64,000 bases of DNA from contig NZ_LRRU01000008.1 of assembly GCF_001641615.1 (NCBI RefSeq), forward strand, positions 45,838 to 109,837, written 5' to 3'. Both the position numbers and the translations under genes were made by a program. Below are positions 18,353-27,948 of this stretch, piece after piece. The stretch comes from Pseudoalteromonas gelatinilytica (GTDB lineage: Bacteria > Pseudomonadota > Gammaproteobacteria > Enterobacterales > Alteromonadaceae). The notes beneath the pieces are model-generated. The model did no database searches and had not been told where the DNA came from. It saw only the letters and a list, made by a program, of their open reading frames with translations. Positions within the stretch are counted from its first letter, which is position 1. Each line of letters opens with the position of its first letter.

Positions 18353-19569
18353 AAAAAGTGTTAGTGATCGGCTATGTATGGCCTGAGCCTAATTCGTCGG
18401 CAGCCGGCACCCACATGATGTCACTCCTGCGCGCCTTTCGCGCAGAAAACTGGCAAGTTGAATTTGCAAGCCCCGCGCAAAAAACCGAGCACATGGTGGA
18501 TCTCAGCGTAGATGGCATTACCACACAGGTCATTGCATTAAACTGCTCAAGCTTTGATGAGTACGTGCAAGCGTATAACCCTGATATTGTGATGTTTGAC
18601 CGCTTTATGATGGAAGAGCAGTTCGGTTGGCGAGTCGATAAATACTGCCCTAATGCACTTAAGATTCTTGATACCGAAGATTTACAGTGCCTAAGAAATG
18701 CCCGCCACGACGCTCATAAAGCAGGTCGAGCATTCAGCCATAGCGATTTACACAGTGATATTGCAAAACGAGAAATCGCGGCTATTTTACGCTCAGACAT
18801 CAGCTTAATTATCTCGCACTACGAGATGCAGCTGCTCAATGACGTTTTCAAAGTCGATAGCGCCCTACTTCACCACTTACCATTTTTGGTTGATTTACAG
18901 CATATTCCCACCAGCACCAAAGCATTTGCTGAGCGCAAACACTTTATGACCATAGGTAATTTTCGTCATGCGCCAAACTGGGATGCTGTGTTGTACTTAC
19001 AACAAATTTGGCCGCTGATCCGCAAGCAATTACCTGATGCCGAACTCCACATTTATGGCTCTTACCCGCCACCAAAGGCGACAGCGCTTAACAATCCGAA
19101 AACCGGATTTTTAATTAAGGGCTGGGCAGATGATGCCTATAAAGTAATGGAAGATGCCCGTGTGTGTTTATCGCCACTACGTTTTGGGGCGGGTATTAAA
19201 GGCAAGTTACTCGAAGCGATGATCATGCAAACGCCAAGCGTAACAAGCCCAATTGGTAGTGAAGGCATGCATCAAGACGAACCATGGTCAGGTGCAATCT
19301 GTGAAGATGCACAGCAGTTTGCTGATGCAGCAGTGGCACTTTATCAAGATGAAGCGTTATTTACTCAGGCACAGCAAAATGGCCAGCTGTTATTGCAAAA
19401 ATATTATGACAAATCAAAACTTCAATCGCAGTTAATCGCTAAAATTACCGCTATTAGTGAGTCATTAGCACAGCATAGAGAGCTAAATTTTACAGGCCAA
19501 ATGCTCAAACATCACACCATGCGTTCGACCCAATATATGGCGCAGTGGATTGAAGCAAAAAATAAGTAA
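18349..19569 (+). CDS. Glycosyltransferase, GT4-like
   Basis: A 406-residue protein with an N-terminal start like a GT-B glycosyltransferase (LVIGYVWPEPNSSAAGTHM) and a C-terminal Glycos_transf_1-type domain (MTIGNFRHAPNWDAV, HIYGSYPP, LSPLRFGAGIKGKLLEAM, SPIGSEGM). The KGKLLEAM/GAG region is the expected nucleotide-sugar binding site. No signal peptide or membrane helix is seen, so it acts in the cytoplasm or at the inner leaflet. The ATGA overlap couples it to a LacI-type gene. No other polysaccharide genes are nearby, so acceptor and donor are unknown. Confidence 0.75.
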   Translation: MKKVLVIGYVWPEPNSSAAGTHMMSLLRAFRAENWQVEFASPAQKTEHMVDLSVDGITTQVIALNCSSFDEYVQAYNPDIVMFDRFMMEEQFGWRVDKYCPNALKILDTEDLQCLRNARHDAHKAGRAFSHSDLHSDIAKREIAAILRSDISLIISHYEMQLLNDVFKVDSALLHHLPFLVDLQHIPTSTKAFAERKHFMTIGNFRHAPNWDAVLYLQQIWPLIRKQLPDAELHIYGSYPPPKATALNNPKTGFLIKGWADDAYKVMEDARVCLSPLRFGAGIKGKLLEAMIMQTPSVTSPIGSEGMHQDEPWSGAICEDAQQFADAAVALYQDEALFTQAQQNGQLLLQKYYDKSKLQSQLIAKITAISESLAQHRELNFTGQMLKHHTMRSTQYMAQWIEAKNK

Positions 19570-19643
19570 TTTTGCCGTAAATAACACTAGACATAGCGGC
19601 TTTTGCCGCTAAAATCGCGCTGGTCAATTTAAGCGATATAGTC

Positions 19644-20945
19644 TTGCTATTAGACTATATCTTATTGAATTTTGGTCTATCCTTAACTGAACAATTTAAC
19701 CTTTGGTTCAAAACGCCTTTGAAAACCGCAACGTTTACTGAAAAACGAAAATTTATCGTGAAGCTTGGCAAAATGCTTCATAAATACGGTACACCTGCAT
19801 ACCGACTAGAAGCGCACTTAATGGAAGTTGCGACTTACCTCGGCTTAAAATCATCTTTTGTTATGTCGCCAACATCTGTCACCTTTGTTATTTGGACAGA
19901 TGGTCACGAAGAAGAGTACACCCATGTTGCGCGTGTTGATCCGGGCGATCACGACTTAGGCTCGCTGGCAGATACCGATGACTTAGTAAACAAAATGCTC
20001 AACGGTGAGCTAACGCTACAAGAGGTCGATAAACAACTCGACATCATTTATAACCTGCCAAACCCATATAATAGATTTATGACCGGCGTTGCTTTTGCAA
20101 CCTCTGGCGGTGCATTTGCCATGTTAATGGGCACAGGCTGGAATGATGTATTTTGGTCAGCACTGATCACCTTAGTGGTGTATTTGTTTGTGCTTTGGTC
20201 AACACGCTCAAAACGCGTTGCGCATATGCTTGAGCCTTTAGTTGCCATTGTTTCTGCAATTATCGCGTGTGCGGTCAGTGTTTACCTAGACGCCGAAATA
20301 AACATTCGATTGGTGGTGCTTTCAGCCATCATTGTGTTTATACCCGGTTTAGCATTAGCACTTGGATTAGCTGAGCTTGCAGCAAGGCACTTGGTGTCTG
20401 GTACAGCACGGGTGATGGACTCATTCATGCTGCTGTTTAAGCTGTATTTTGGTGCTTTCATTGGTATTGGTATTGGCTTCGCTATTTTTGGTCAAGCAGA
20501 CTACGTGCAACCAGAGCCTTTACCAAAATGGACCGCATGGCTTGCTATATTCATGCTCTGTAGCAGCCTAATTGTCATTTTTAGAACCAAACTAAAGCAT
20601 GCGGGTTGGTCTATTGCTTCTGGCTTTATCGCGTATGGCACAAGTATTGGTTCTGCCATGTATCTAGACTACACATTGGGCACATTTGTTGGCGCTTTAT
20701 CTGTTGGAGTGTTCAGTAACTTGTTTAACCGTGTTGCTAATGCACCCGCCTCCATTGTTGCCATGCAAGGCTTGATAGTATTGGTGCCAGGCAGTAAAAC
20801 CTATATTGGTTTGAACTCATTGATTGAAGGTCAAGATTTCGTGTATGCCGAACATATTGGTCAACAAACCTTCTTGATATTTATGTCATTAGTGGCGGGG
20901 CTTATCTTTGCTAACGTCGCGCTGCCACCGAAGAAAAGTCTATAA
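19644..20945 (+). CDS. ThrE-type threonine/serine exporter (fused two-domain form)
   Basis: A protein of up to 433 residues. An N-terminal soluble ThrE domain (KLGKMLHKYGTPAYRLEAHL, residues about 40-150) is followed by about ten membrane helices covering both the ThrE/DUF1212 and ThrE_2 regions. Members export threonine and serine. The start is uncertain: TTG at 19644 gives the longest form, another TTG lies at 19665, and the first ATG at 19773 would cut into the conserved KLGKMLHKYGTP block. A strong terminator follows. Confidence 0.75.
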   Translation: MLLDYILLNFGLSLTEQFNLWFKTPLKTATFTEKRKFIVKLGKMLHKYGTPAYRLEAHLMEVATYLGLKSSFVMSPTSVTFVIWTDGHEEEYTHVARVDPGDHDLGSLADTDDLVNKMLNGELTLQEVDKQLDIIYNLPNPYNRFMTGVAFATSGGAFAMLMGTGWNDVFWSALITLVVYLFVLWSTRSKRVAHMLEPLVAIVSAIIACAVSVYLDAEINIRLVVLSAIIVFIPGLALALGLAELAARHLVSGTARVMDSFMLLFKLYFGAFIGIGIGFAIFGQADYVQPEPLPKWTAWLAIFMLCSSLIVIFRTKLKHAGWSIASGFIAYGTSIGSAMYLDYTLGTFVGALSVGVFSNLFNRVANAPASIVAMQGLIVLVPGSKTYIGLNSLIEGQDFVYAEHIGQQTFLIFMSLVAGLIFANVALPPKKSL

Positions 20946-20952
20946 CTTACTT

Positions 20953-20976
20953 AGCCCGAGTTTCTCGGGCTTTTTC
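20953..20976 (+). terminator. Intrinsic terminator
   Basis: AGCCCGAG-TTT-CTCGGGCT followed by a T-rich tail, 7 bases after the ThrE-like stop. Confidence 0.9.
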
Positions 20977-21096
20977 TTTTTATTTCACCTTACATCCCTG
21001 ATTTTATTGCTGCTGTTTGCCTACCTGACTTTGCTTATCAATAACAAACTGATATAACTCTAAGTGCATGTGGTAAAAATAAAAAGGATTTATTCA

Positions 21097-23337
21097 GTGA
21101 TAAGATTGGCTTGGCTGTTATGCAGCTTTTTCGCATTTAGTGCATTTGCAGAACCCCAGTGTGTGAACTGTCATCAAAGCCAAGTTGAAGACTGGCAAAC
21201 CTCCCATCATTTTCATGCTATGGAAAAAGCCACTCCCGCTTCAGTGCTTGGTAATTTCAACGAACAAACCCTCGACTATCAAGGCCAGCAAGCGCGCTTT
21301 TATCAACAAGACCAACAACTTTTTATAAGCATGCCAAACCTTGAGGGCAAGCTGACTGCTTACCCTGTTTTATACACATTTGGCTATGAGCCATTGCAGC
21401 AATACATGTTTGATATGGGTCAAGGCCACATTCAGCTGTTTCCATTTGCATGGGACTCACGCAGTAAAACAAACGGTGGCCAGCGCTGGTTTGTACTGCA
21501 TCCTGAGCAGAAAAAACATGACCTATTTCATTGGTCGCAAAAAGGCCAAAACTGGAATCACATGTGTGCCGATTGCCATTCAACGGATTTCAAAAAGCAA
21601 TTTGATCTTAAAACAAATAGCTTTGATTCAACTTATTCAAGTATTAACGTGAGCTGTAAAGCGTGCCATGGCGATACACAAGCTCATTTAAAATGGGCTG
21701 ATGGCGATAGCAGTATTGCCGATAAGGGTTTTACGCATAATATTAAAAAGCAAACCCCACTGTTTACTCAACACGCTGATGGCAGTATGCAGAGCGTGCA
21801 GCCTCTGGTAAAAAGCGAGCAAGTGCAAGTGTGTGCAACCTGTCACTCACGCCGCTCACAACTCGACGACCGCAAAGACCCTCATAGTTTTTTACAACAC
21901 TTTCAAGGCTCATTACTGACTCCTGAGCTTTATCACGTTGATGGTCAAGTGTGGGACGAAGACTATGTTTGGGGCTCATTTTTACAAAGTAAAATGTTCA
22001 ATGCCGGGGTAACATGCAGTAACTGTCACAACCCCCATTCGGGTAAATTAAAGCTACCGGGTAATCAAACCTGCACGCAATGTCATAGCCAAGAGGTGTT
22101 CGATACGCCTAAACATCACGGTCATAAAGTGGCAAGTACAGGCAGCCAATGTGTTGATTGTCATATGCCCACTACTACTTATATGCAAGTTGATGCAAGG
22201 CGCGACCACAGCTTTCGGGTACCGCGCCCAGATTTAACATTAAAAACCAAGGCCCCAAATGCCTGTAATAGCTGCCATGAAGATAAGACACCGCAGTGGG
22301 CGGTTGCCAAAATAAAAGACTGGCATCCTCATTCAAAACACCTTGGCACTGCGCATTTTTCTGAGGCATTTTATGCCGCCGATAACCGTTTACCTAATGC
22401 CTCAACTATGCTGACCAAAATAGTGCAAGATAAAAGCTTTCCTGAGATTATTCGCGCTTCAGCATTAAGCCGCTTAGCAGCAAGCCCTGATAATAATGCT
22501 GTCGTTGCGATTGCTCGCTCAGTAAAAGACAGCGAACCATTAAAACGCCAAGCCGCCATTGAAGCGGCTATGCCATTTGATATCAATCAGCGCTGGCGCC
22601 TATTAAACCCGCTTTTAGATGATGAACATTTACCCATCAGAGCCGAAGCTGCAAGAGCACTGGCGGCCATGTTAATTCAGCCATTTCCGGCGGGTCTTAA
22701 TGAGCAAGACAGCAAACGCTTAAATGCAGCCCTTGATGAGTACAAAGGCATTCAACAGTATCAAGCAGAGCGTGGCTATTCCCATACCAATTTAGGCAAT
22801 TTGGCGCTCACATTACAAAAGCCTGAGCAAGCCAAAGCACATTACCTGCAAGCAATCAGTGTTGAGCCTATTTTTGCTCCTGCTTATGTCAATTTAGCAG
22901 ATTTATATCGTAATCAAGGTGATGAAAAAGCAGCGCAAACCATCTTAAAACAAGGCTTAGACGTAAATGCAGAAAGCGGCGATATTCATTATGCCCTTGC
23001 AATGAGCCTTATTCGCACAAAACAAAAAGACACGGCCCTTAACCATTTACAAAAAGCCGCGCAGTTCGCACAAGAAAATGCAAACTATCAGTATACCTAC
23101 GCGTTACTGTTACAAGATTTAGGCAATATGCCCGCAGCCATATCAGCCCTTGAGCGCGCCTTTAATCTAACACCAAATAACCCGGATATTAGCTACAGTT
23201 TGGCACAGTGGTATGTGGCACAAGAGAACTACAAACAAGCGCTGTTTTATGCCAGAAACCTCGCCCGCTTGGTACCGGGTAACCAACAAGTTGAGCAGTT
23301 TGTGAAACAGCTCGAAATGATGAATAGCATCAATTAA
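21097..23337 (+). CDS. Octahaem c-type cytochrome with C-terminal TPR domain
   Basis: A 746-residue periplasmic protein. The GTG at 21097 is chosen because AAAAAGG lies nine bases upstream and it gives a compact signal peptide (to SAFAEP). Eight CXXCH haem sites are present: CVNCH, CADCH, CKACH, CATCH, CSNCH, CTQCH, CVDCH and CNSCH, all in the first half. A helical, HEAT-like stretch follows, then at least four tetratricopeptide repeats to the C-terminus (AHYLQAISVEPIFAPAYVNLADLY and similar). The haem part should move electrons in the periplasm; the TPR part probably docks a partner. Partner and substrate are unknown. No cytochrome maturation genes are nearby. The next gene is a convergent sulfatase. 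Confidence 0.85.
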   Translation: MIRLAWLLCSFFAFSAFAEPQCVNCHQSQVEDWQTSHHFHAMEKATPASVLGNFNEQTLDYQGQQARFYQQDQQLFISMPNLEGKLTAYPVLYTFGYEPLQQYMFDMGQGHIQLFPFAWDSRSKTNGGQRWFVLHPEQKKHDLFHWSQKGQNWNHMCADCHSTDFKKQFDLKTNSFDSTYSSINVSCKACHGDTQAHLKWADGDSSIADKGFTHNIKKQTPLFTQHADGSMQSVQPLVKSEQVQVCATCHSRRSQLDDRKDPHSFLQHFQGSLLTPELYHVDGQVWDEDYVWGSFLQSKMFNAGVTCSNCHNPHSGKLKLPGNQTCTQCHSQEVFDTPKHHGHKVASTGSQCVDCHMPTTTYMQVDARRDHSFRVPRPDLTLKTKAPNACNSCHEDKTPQWAVAKIKDWHPHSKHLGTAHFSEAFYAADNRLPNASTMLTKIVQDKSFPEIIRASALSRLAASPDNNAVVAIARSVKDSEPLKRQAAIEAAMPFDINQRWRLLNPLLDDEHLPIRAEAARALAAMLIQPFPAGLNEQDSKRLNAALDEYKGIQQYQAERGYSHTNLGNLALTLQKPEQAKAHYLQAISVEPIFAPAYVNLADLYRNQGDEKAAQTILKQGLDVNAESGDIHYALAMSLIRTKQKDTALNHLQKAAQFAQENANYQYTYALLLQDLGNMPAAISALERAFNLTPNNPDISYSLAQWYVAQENYKQALFYARNLARLVPGNQQVEQFVKQLEMMNSIN

Positions 23338-23347
23338 TAAGTATTAA

Positions 23348-23370
23348 AAAAGGGCCTAACAGGCCCTTTT
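23348..23370. terminator. Bidirectional terminator between cytochrome and sulfatase genes
   Basis: AAAAGGGCCT-AAC-AGGCCCTTTT, a 10-bp perfect stem lying between convergent genes. Confidence 0.85.
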
Positions 23371-23392
23371 CAACTTAACTTATGGATAATAA

Positions 23393-24889
23393 TTAATGAC
23401 CATAGTTTAGTGATTTTGCTTTTTCGATTGCTTCATTCACGTTAAGAGACGCTGACTCTTGACGTGGTGGGAACTCTACAAAAGATTGTACATGTTCGTT
23501 TAACTTAGCAATGATTGGCTGTAGCAACCAGCTCTTACGCATGATTTGGTGAAATCCTGTTACTCCATCATAGTGCTCTAATGGATCTTTACGTAAGTTA
23601 AATAGCTTAGGCATGCTATGAGTTACCATGTCTTCGTAATATAAGCCATTTGGTTTAGTCGCAAAGTGCATTTTCCATGGACCAAAACGCACTGCTGTAA
23701 GCTGTGACTCATAGTAATAGAAGAAATAGTTACGCGCAGACTTATCCGCCTTGCCAGTCCAGTAAGCTAGGTTGTTTTCACCATCAATATACACTTTATC
23801 TGACTTTTTAAGCTTTTCACGTAAGTTCTTTTCACCTAATGCAGCCGCAATTGTAGGGAAAACATCTTCATGCGATGAAATACCATTTAGCTTTAAGCCT
23901 TTTGGTATTTTGTTTGGCCAACGAACTAAGAAAGGCACACGTACGCCGCCTTCCCAAGTTGTCATTTTTTCACCGCGGAATTCAGTTGTACCTGCATCAG
24001 GCCAGCTTGATTGCTCAGGACCATTATCACTGGTGTAAATAACAATGGTGTTATCGGCAATTTTTAGCTCATCAAGTTTATCAAGCAGCTTGCCTACATG
24101 ACCGTCATGTTCAATCAGGCCACTACCAAATACGTCTTCTTCCGAACTAATGCCCGTCGCTAAGTTTCGGCTTTCAGGTTTTAAGTGAGTGTAAACGTGC
24201 ATACGGCTAGACGCATGCCAAATAAAGAAAGGTTTTTTTGCTTTAACTGCACGTTCCATAAAGTTAAGTGAGCGCTCTAACACTTCTTCGTCAAAAGTTT
24301 CCATACGTTTACGAGTAAGTGGGCCAGTATCGATGATTTTGCCGTTGGCGTAAGATTCGATAACACCACGTGGACCAAATTTTTTCACAAACTTAGGATC
24401 TTTCGGGTAATCCGCTTGTTCAGGCTCTTCGGATACATTGAGGTGATACAAGTTACCGTAGAATTCATCAAAGCCATGCTTTGTTGGTAAGTGCTCATCT
24501 AAATCACCTAAGTGGTTTTTACCAAATTGCGCAGTCATGTAACCGCGATCTTTTAAAAATTCAGCTAGCGTAGGATCGGCTTCTTTAATGCCAAGCGGGT
24601 TACCCGGTTGGCCTACCGTTGTTAAGCCTGTTCGAATTGGTAATTGCCCCATTAAAAACGCAGCGCGACCCGCTGTACAACTAGGTTGTGCATAGTGGTC
24701 TGTAAACAACGCTCCTTCGTTAGCAATGCGATCAATATTGGGGGTTGGGTAGGTCATACCGTGCGAGTATGCACTGAGTGAGATTGGCGCAACGTCATCA
24801 ACCATAATGGCTAATACGTTTGGTTTATCTGCTGCTAGGCTTACCGTTGAAACCAAGCCACAGATAGCCGCCGCTATTAGTTTTTTCAT
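23393..24889 (-). CDS. Exported sulfatase (arylsulfatase type)
   Basis: A 498-residue protein with a signal peptide (about 1-19, VSLAA). The N-terminal metal site reads NVLAIMVDDVAP, and the modification motif CTAGR (within PSCTAGRAAF) is the C-x-P/A-x-R sequence whose cysteine becomes formylglycine. FGKNHLGD and IVIYTSDNGPE complete the S1 sulfatase pattern. It should hydrolyse a sulfate ester in the periplasm or outside. The maturation enzyme is not in the window. The natural substrate, perhaps a sulfated algal polysaccharide or small sulfate ester, is not shown. Confidence 0.88.
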   Translation of the reverse strand: MKKLIAAAICGLVSTVSLAADKPNVLAIMVDDVAPISLSAYSHGMTYPTPNIDRIANEGALFTDHYAQPSCTAGRAAFLMGQLPIRTGLTTVGQPGNPLGIKEADPTLAEFLKDRGYMTAQFGKNHLGDLDEHLPTKHGFDEFYGNLYHLNVSEEPEQADYPKDPKFVKKFGPRGVIESYANGKIIDTGPLTRKRMETFDEEVLERSLNFMERAVKAKKPFFIWHASSRMHVYTHLKPESRNLATGISSEEDVFGSGLIEHDGHVGKLLDKLDELKIADNTIVIYTSDNGPEQSSWPDAGTTEFRGEKMTTWEGGVRVPFLVRWPNKIPKGLKLNGISSHEDVFPTIAAALGEKNLREKLKKSDKVYIDGENNLAYWTGKADKSARNYFFYYYESQLTAVRFGPWKMHFATKPNGLYYEDMVTHSMPKLFNLRKDPLEHYDGVTGFHQIMRKSWLLQPIIAKLNEHVQSFVEFPPRQESASLNVNEAIEKAKSLNYGH

Positions 24890-25278
24890 AAATCATCCCT
24901 TTTCATTAATAGTACTTTTTACTCTAGATGAGCAGCTTTCAGTATAGATTAAAAAACAAACCAGTCTAGTCTCTAAAAGCGGCAAAAACGATTTAAATCA
25001 AATTTCCACAAAAATCACACATTTTTATTAAGCCACTGAAAAACAATAGCAAAACAATACTTAAGTGCTTTTTGATTGCCTCGTTTTATTTACTGAGGCT
25101 TGTTCGATTTTTGTTCTCGCATTTGTCACTATTTTTATGCTATTTTTATTTCAGAAAGGAATAAATGGATGCCTCTTTAGAGGCTGAAGTCGAGAATTTA
25201 TTAAGCTAAAAGTATCTAATTTCAACTTATATAAACTAAAAAACATTAATTTTTCAAACTTTTGTGTAAGGAAAACAC
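24890..25278. other. AT-rich intergenic region
   Basis: A 389-base stretch between the divergent sulfatase and outer-membrane genes. It is strongly AT-rich and holds a short inverted repeat (GCCTCTTTAGAGGC at about 25171-25184) inside a 14-codon open frame described separately. No convincing RNA gene or operator is seen. Confidence 0.5.
25165..25209 (+). CDS. Possible 14-residue leader or mini-ORF
   Basis: ATG at 25165 follows AAAGGA and encodes MDASLEAEVENLLS before a TAA stop, 69 bases upstream of the outer-membrane gene. It could be a leader peptide, a gene remnant, or chance. The inverted repeat inside it could also form an RNA hairpin. Low confidence. Confidence 0.2.
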   Translation: MDASLEAEVENLLS

Positions 25279-26070
25279 ATGACTTCTCTTCGATTCCCCT
25301 CTTTACTAACCCTTATGATTGCAGCTTCGAGCCATGCGGCTGAGAAAAAAGAAGTACAAGACATGTCAGACCCTCTGGCCGTTTATACTCAAGTAGGAGT
25401 TGGCGCTACAAATAAAGGGCTCAATTTCAAAGTTGGCCAAGCATACGATACGGGCATAGCAACAACTGCCGGCATGAATGTGATTGAAGTAAAAGGCATA
25501 TATGGCGATGCGCTAGGCTGGGAGAGCGATAGCAAAACGACGGATTCAATTGACTCATTCCGCTTTCGAAACTTCTCAGTTGACTTAAGCACTATGAGTG
25601 CAACACAGATTGATGCCAACTATAACCTAAATGCCAACCTTGTTGCTGACGAAAGTATGGATGTTTCGTATAGCTATATAAAAGCACTAAAACCTATGGG
25701 GCGTTTTACCTTTTACCCGTTAGCTGGTGTGGGTGCATCGCTCGGTGAAAATACGTTAGAAGATGATGGTAGTCGTGACAGTGGTTATTCCATTATGGGA
25801 GCCTATGGTTTAGTGGGTATGTATGCAAAAATTACTATTAACGATAAAATTTGGCTTAACTACAATCCATTTTGGCTAACAACTATCGGCGGTAGCGATA
25901 ACTATAAAGACCACTACTACGGTCTAAACCAAAGTCATATTTTGACCCATGAGTTTGCAGCAAGTTATCAAATTAACCCGCGTATGAATCTACGCTATTT
26001 CGCAAATTGGAATGAAAACGTTGACTTTATAGATGGTGATCATCGTCTAGAATTTAATTATCAGCTATAA
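25279..26070 (+). CDS. Predicted outer-membrane protein of unknown family
   Basis: A 263-residue protein with a signal peptide (about 1-20, ASSHA). The remainder shows alternating beta-strand patterns with many aromatic ends (SYSYIKALKPMGRFTFYPLAGVG, GLVGMYAKITINDKIW, THEFAASYQINPRMNLRYFA), as in small outer-membrane barrels, and ends LEFNYQL. A good ribosome site (AAGGA) precedes the ATG. The next gene, 44 bases on, is an Omp85-type barrel, so they may form an operon. I do not recognise the family. Confidence 0.6.
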   Translation: MTSLRFPSLLTLMIAASSHAAEKKEVQDMSDPLAVYTQVGVGATNKGLNFKVGQAYDTGIATTAGMNVIEVKGIYGDALGWESDSKTTDSIDSFRFRNFSVDLSTMSATQIDANYNLNANLVADESMDVSYSYIKALKPMGRFTFYPLAGVGASLGENTLEDDGSRDSGYSIMGAYGLVGMYAKITINDKIWLNYNPFWLTTIGGSDNYKDHYYGLNQSHILTHEFAASYQINPRMNLRYFANWNENVDFIDGDHRLEFNYQL

Positions 26071-26114
26071 ATTAAAATGTGAAATAAAGAATAAACAACA
26101 AGGTAAGGGATTAA

Positions 26115-27284
26115 GTGAAAAAAGTTGTATTAATAACTATGCTTGCAGCAAGTTTGTTAAGCACACAAGGCGTTGCATCAAGTTACGATGAATATGCAAT
26201 AAAACCTGCAGAGCAGCAATTAAGTAATCAACAGCAAAAAGTTGATGAGCCCATTTCATTTTTACCTATTCCGACTTTTATTACAGAGCCAGCTGTAGGG
26301 CCTGGTCTTGGTGTTGTTGGCTTATTTTTTCATGACAACGAAAAGAAAGCCAAAAAGAAGAAAAAAGACGGCTCTACTCTGCCACAAAGTATAAGTTTGG
26401 TTGGCCTCATGGGCACTAAAAATGGCACCAAAGGCGGCGCTGTTGGTCATATTACGTTTTGGGATGAAGACCGTATTCGCTATCAAGGGATTGTTGGCTG
26501 GGCGAGTATAAACCTTGATTTTTATACCTTCGACGAGATCAAGCTACTCACACCATTATCGTTGAATATTGAAGGTCCGGCGGTGTTTCAAAACCTTAAG
26601 TTGCGCTATGACGACAGTAACTTTTTTTACGGCTTTAAACAGATTTATCGTCAAGTAGAAATAAGCTTAGCCGAAAACCCTATCGAAGATTTTCTGCTCG
26701 AAAACGATATTATCAAGGACCACCTTTCACTTGATGTAAATACGTCAGGTATTGGCCCATTAATAGAATACGATAGCCGAGATAACCCGCTTAACCCTGA
26801 GCGAGGTTTTAATTATAAGGCCGAATATTTATATTATGATGAGGCAATTGGCAGTAAAGTTGATTACACGAGCTTAAAGCTTACTGCCTTAAATTACTGG
26901 CGTTACACCGATAAATTCAATTTTGCTCTGCGCATGCAGTATGACTCAGTTAATAACCGAGGAGAGAAACGCTTACCGGTATATATTCCGCCAAGTATTA
27001 GCCTTCGCGGTGTGTCTGCAACTCGCTATCAAGGCCTTGATGTATTTGTTACCGAAGCAGAAGCGAGCTATAAAATCACTCACAAAATAAAACTCAATGT
27101 GTTTACTGGCATGGGCTGGGCAGCCGATAACTTTTCTGACTTATCAAAAGCTGAAACCATAGACACTGTTGGTGCAGGCTTTCGCTATTTAATTGATGAG
27201 CATTACGGAATTAGTATTGGCTTAGATGTAGCCCATGGCCCTGAACAAAACGCAATTTATATTCAGGCGGGGTCTACTTGGTAA
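26115..27284 (+). CDS. Omp85/BamA-type surface antigen barrel protein
   Basis: A 389-residue protein beginning at GTG 26115 with AGGTAAGG upstream. Signal peptide to about residue 22. A short lysine-rich segment (residues 74-84) precedes a D15/Bac_surface_Ag-type barrel, with the conserved DSRDNPLNPERGF block and a SLRGVSATRYQG segment near the C-terminus. No POTRA domains are seen before the barrel, so it resembles the shorter BamA-related barrels rather than BamA itself. It is probably inserted in the outer membrane; transport or assembly function is unknown. Confidence 0.7.
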   Translation: MKKVVLITMLAASLLSTQGVASSYDEYAIKPAEQQLSNQQQKVDEPISFLPIPTFITEPAVGPGLGVVGLFFHDNEKKAKKKKKDGSTLPQSISLVGLMGTKNGTKGGAVGHITFWDEDRIRYQGIVGWASINLDFYTFDEIKLLTPLSLNIEGPAVFQNLKLRYDDSNFFYGFKQIYRQVEISLAENPIEDFLLENDIIKDHLSLDVNTSGIGPLIEYDSRDNPLNPERGFNYKAEYLYYDEAIGSKVDYTSLKLTALNYWRYTDKFNFALRMQYDSVNNRGEKRLPVYIPPSISLRGVSATRYQGLDVFVTEAEASYKITHKIKLNVFTGMGWAADNFSDLSKAETIDTVGAGFRYLIDEHYGISIGLDVAHGPEQNAIYIQAGSTW

Positions 27285-27395
27285 CTCAAACTAATACTTT
27301 TGTTATTAATTTAACAATAATTTAAACCTAAAGATTGAATTAATTTATTTCATTGCTATTATCAATAGCTCATTAAATATTCAGGGATTGAACGG

Positions 27396-27857
27396 ATGCA
27401 TAAAAAAGTATCAACCAACCATTATCCATTCAAAGATTTTAAACCCCATGGGCTTGTCGAGTTTTATCAGCGTGAACATGTGCTTTTAACGACTGCTACA
27501 GGGCCTTTCAACGAAGAGATTATTGACGCGCACTCTTTTATGCAAAAAGATTACATCAACAAGCTCAGCGCTGATTATGGTCAATGGTTTGAATTGGTTG
27601 AGTTTGAAAACTCATGCATGGCAACACCAGGGGCGCTTGAAAAACTAATGGTGTATTTTGTTGAGCTTAGACGAAAAGGCATCGCACCGGCCAAAACAGC
27701 TTTAGTGATAAAAGAAGGGCTTGAAGGCGGTAGTTTGCTTAGCGATACCTACTGCAATTTATATAAACGAGCTGGCATGGTAATGAGTGTATTTAAGTCA
27801 AAAACAGCGGCCCTTAACTGGTTAGCAGAAGAGCCTGTGACTGAATTAGCCAGTTAA
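27396..27857 (+). CDS. Small cytoplasmic protein, possibly STAS/SpoIIAA-like
   Basis: A 153-residue soluble protein without signal peptide. The pattern VLLTTATGPFNEE...AKTALVIKEGL...GMVMSVFKSKTAALNWLAEEP resembles STAS/SpoIIAA-like proteins, which end with a similar EALxWL helix. That match is by pattern only. It lies 111 bases after the barrel gene and is followed by an opposite-strand gene, so it may be separately transcribed. Confidence 0.4.
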   Translation: MHKKVSTNHYPFKDFKPHGLVEFYQREHVLLTTATGPFNEEIIDAHSFMQKDYINKLSADYGQWFELVEFENSCMATPGALEKLMVYFVELRRKGIAPAKTALVIKEGLEGGSLLSDTYCNLYKRAGMVMSVFKSKTAALNWLAEEPVTELAS

Positions 27858-27948
27858 CACACAATTTAATTTAAAAAGTGTTGCTCTTCTTCACGCAAGG
27901 TCACTCCCCTTAGGGTCTACCAAACGCTTAGCTAAAGATACTGCTTAA

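Noticed and set aside
19591..19606. Intrinsic terminator after the glycosyltransferase
   Set aside because: AGCGGCTTTTGCCGCT forms a short stem but lacks a following T-run on the plus strand, so support is too weak.
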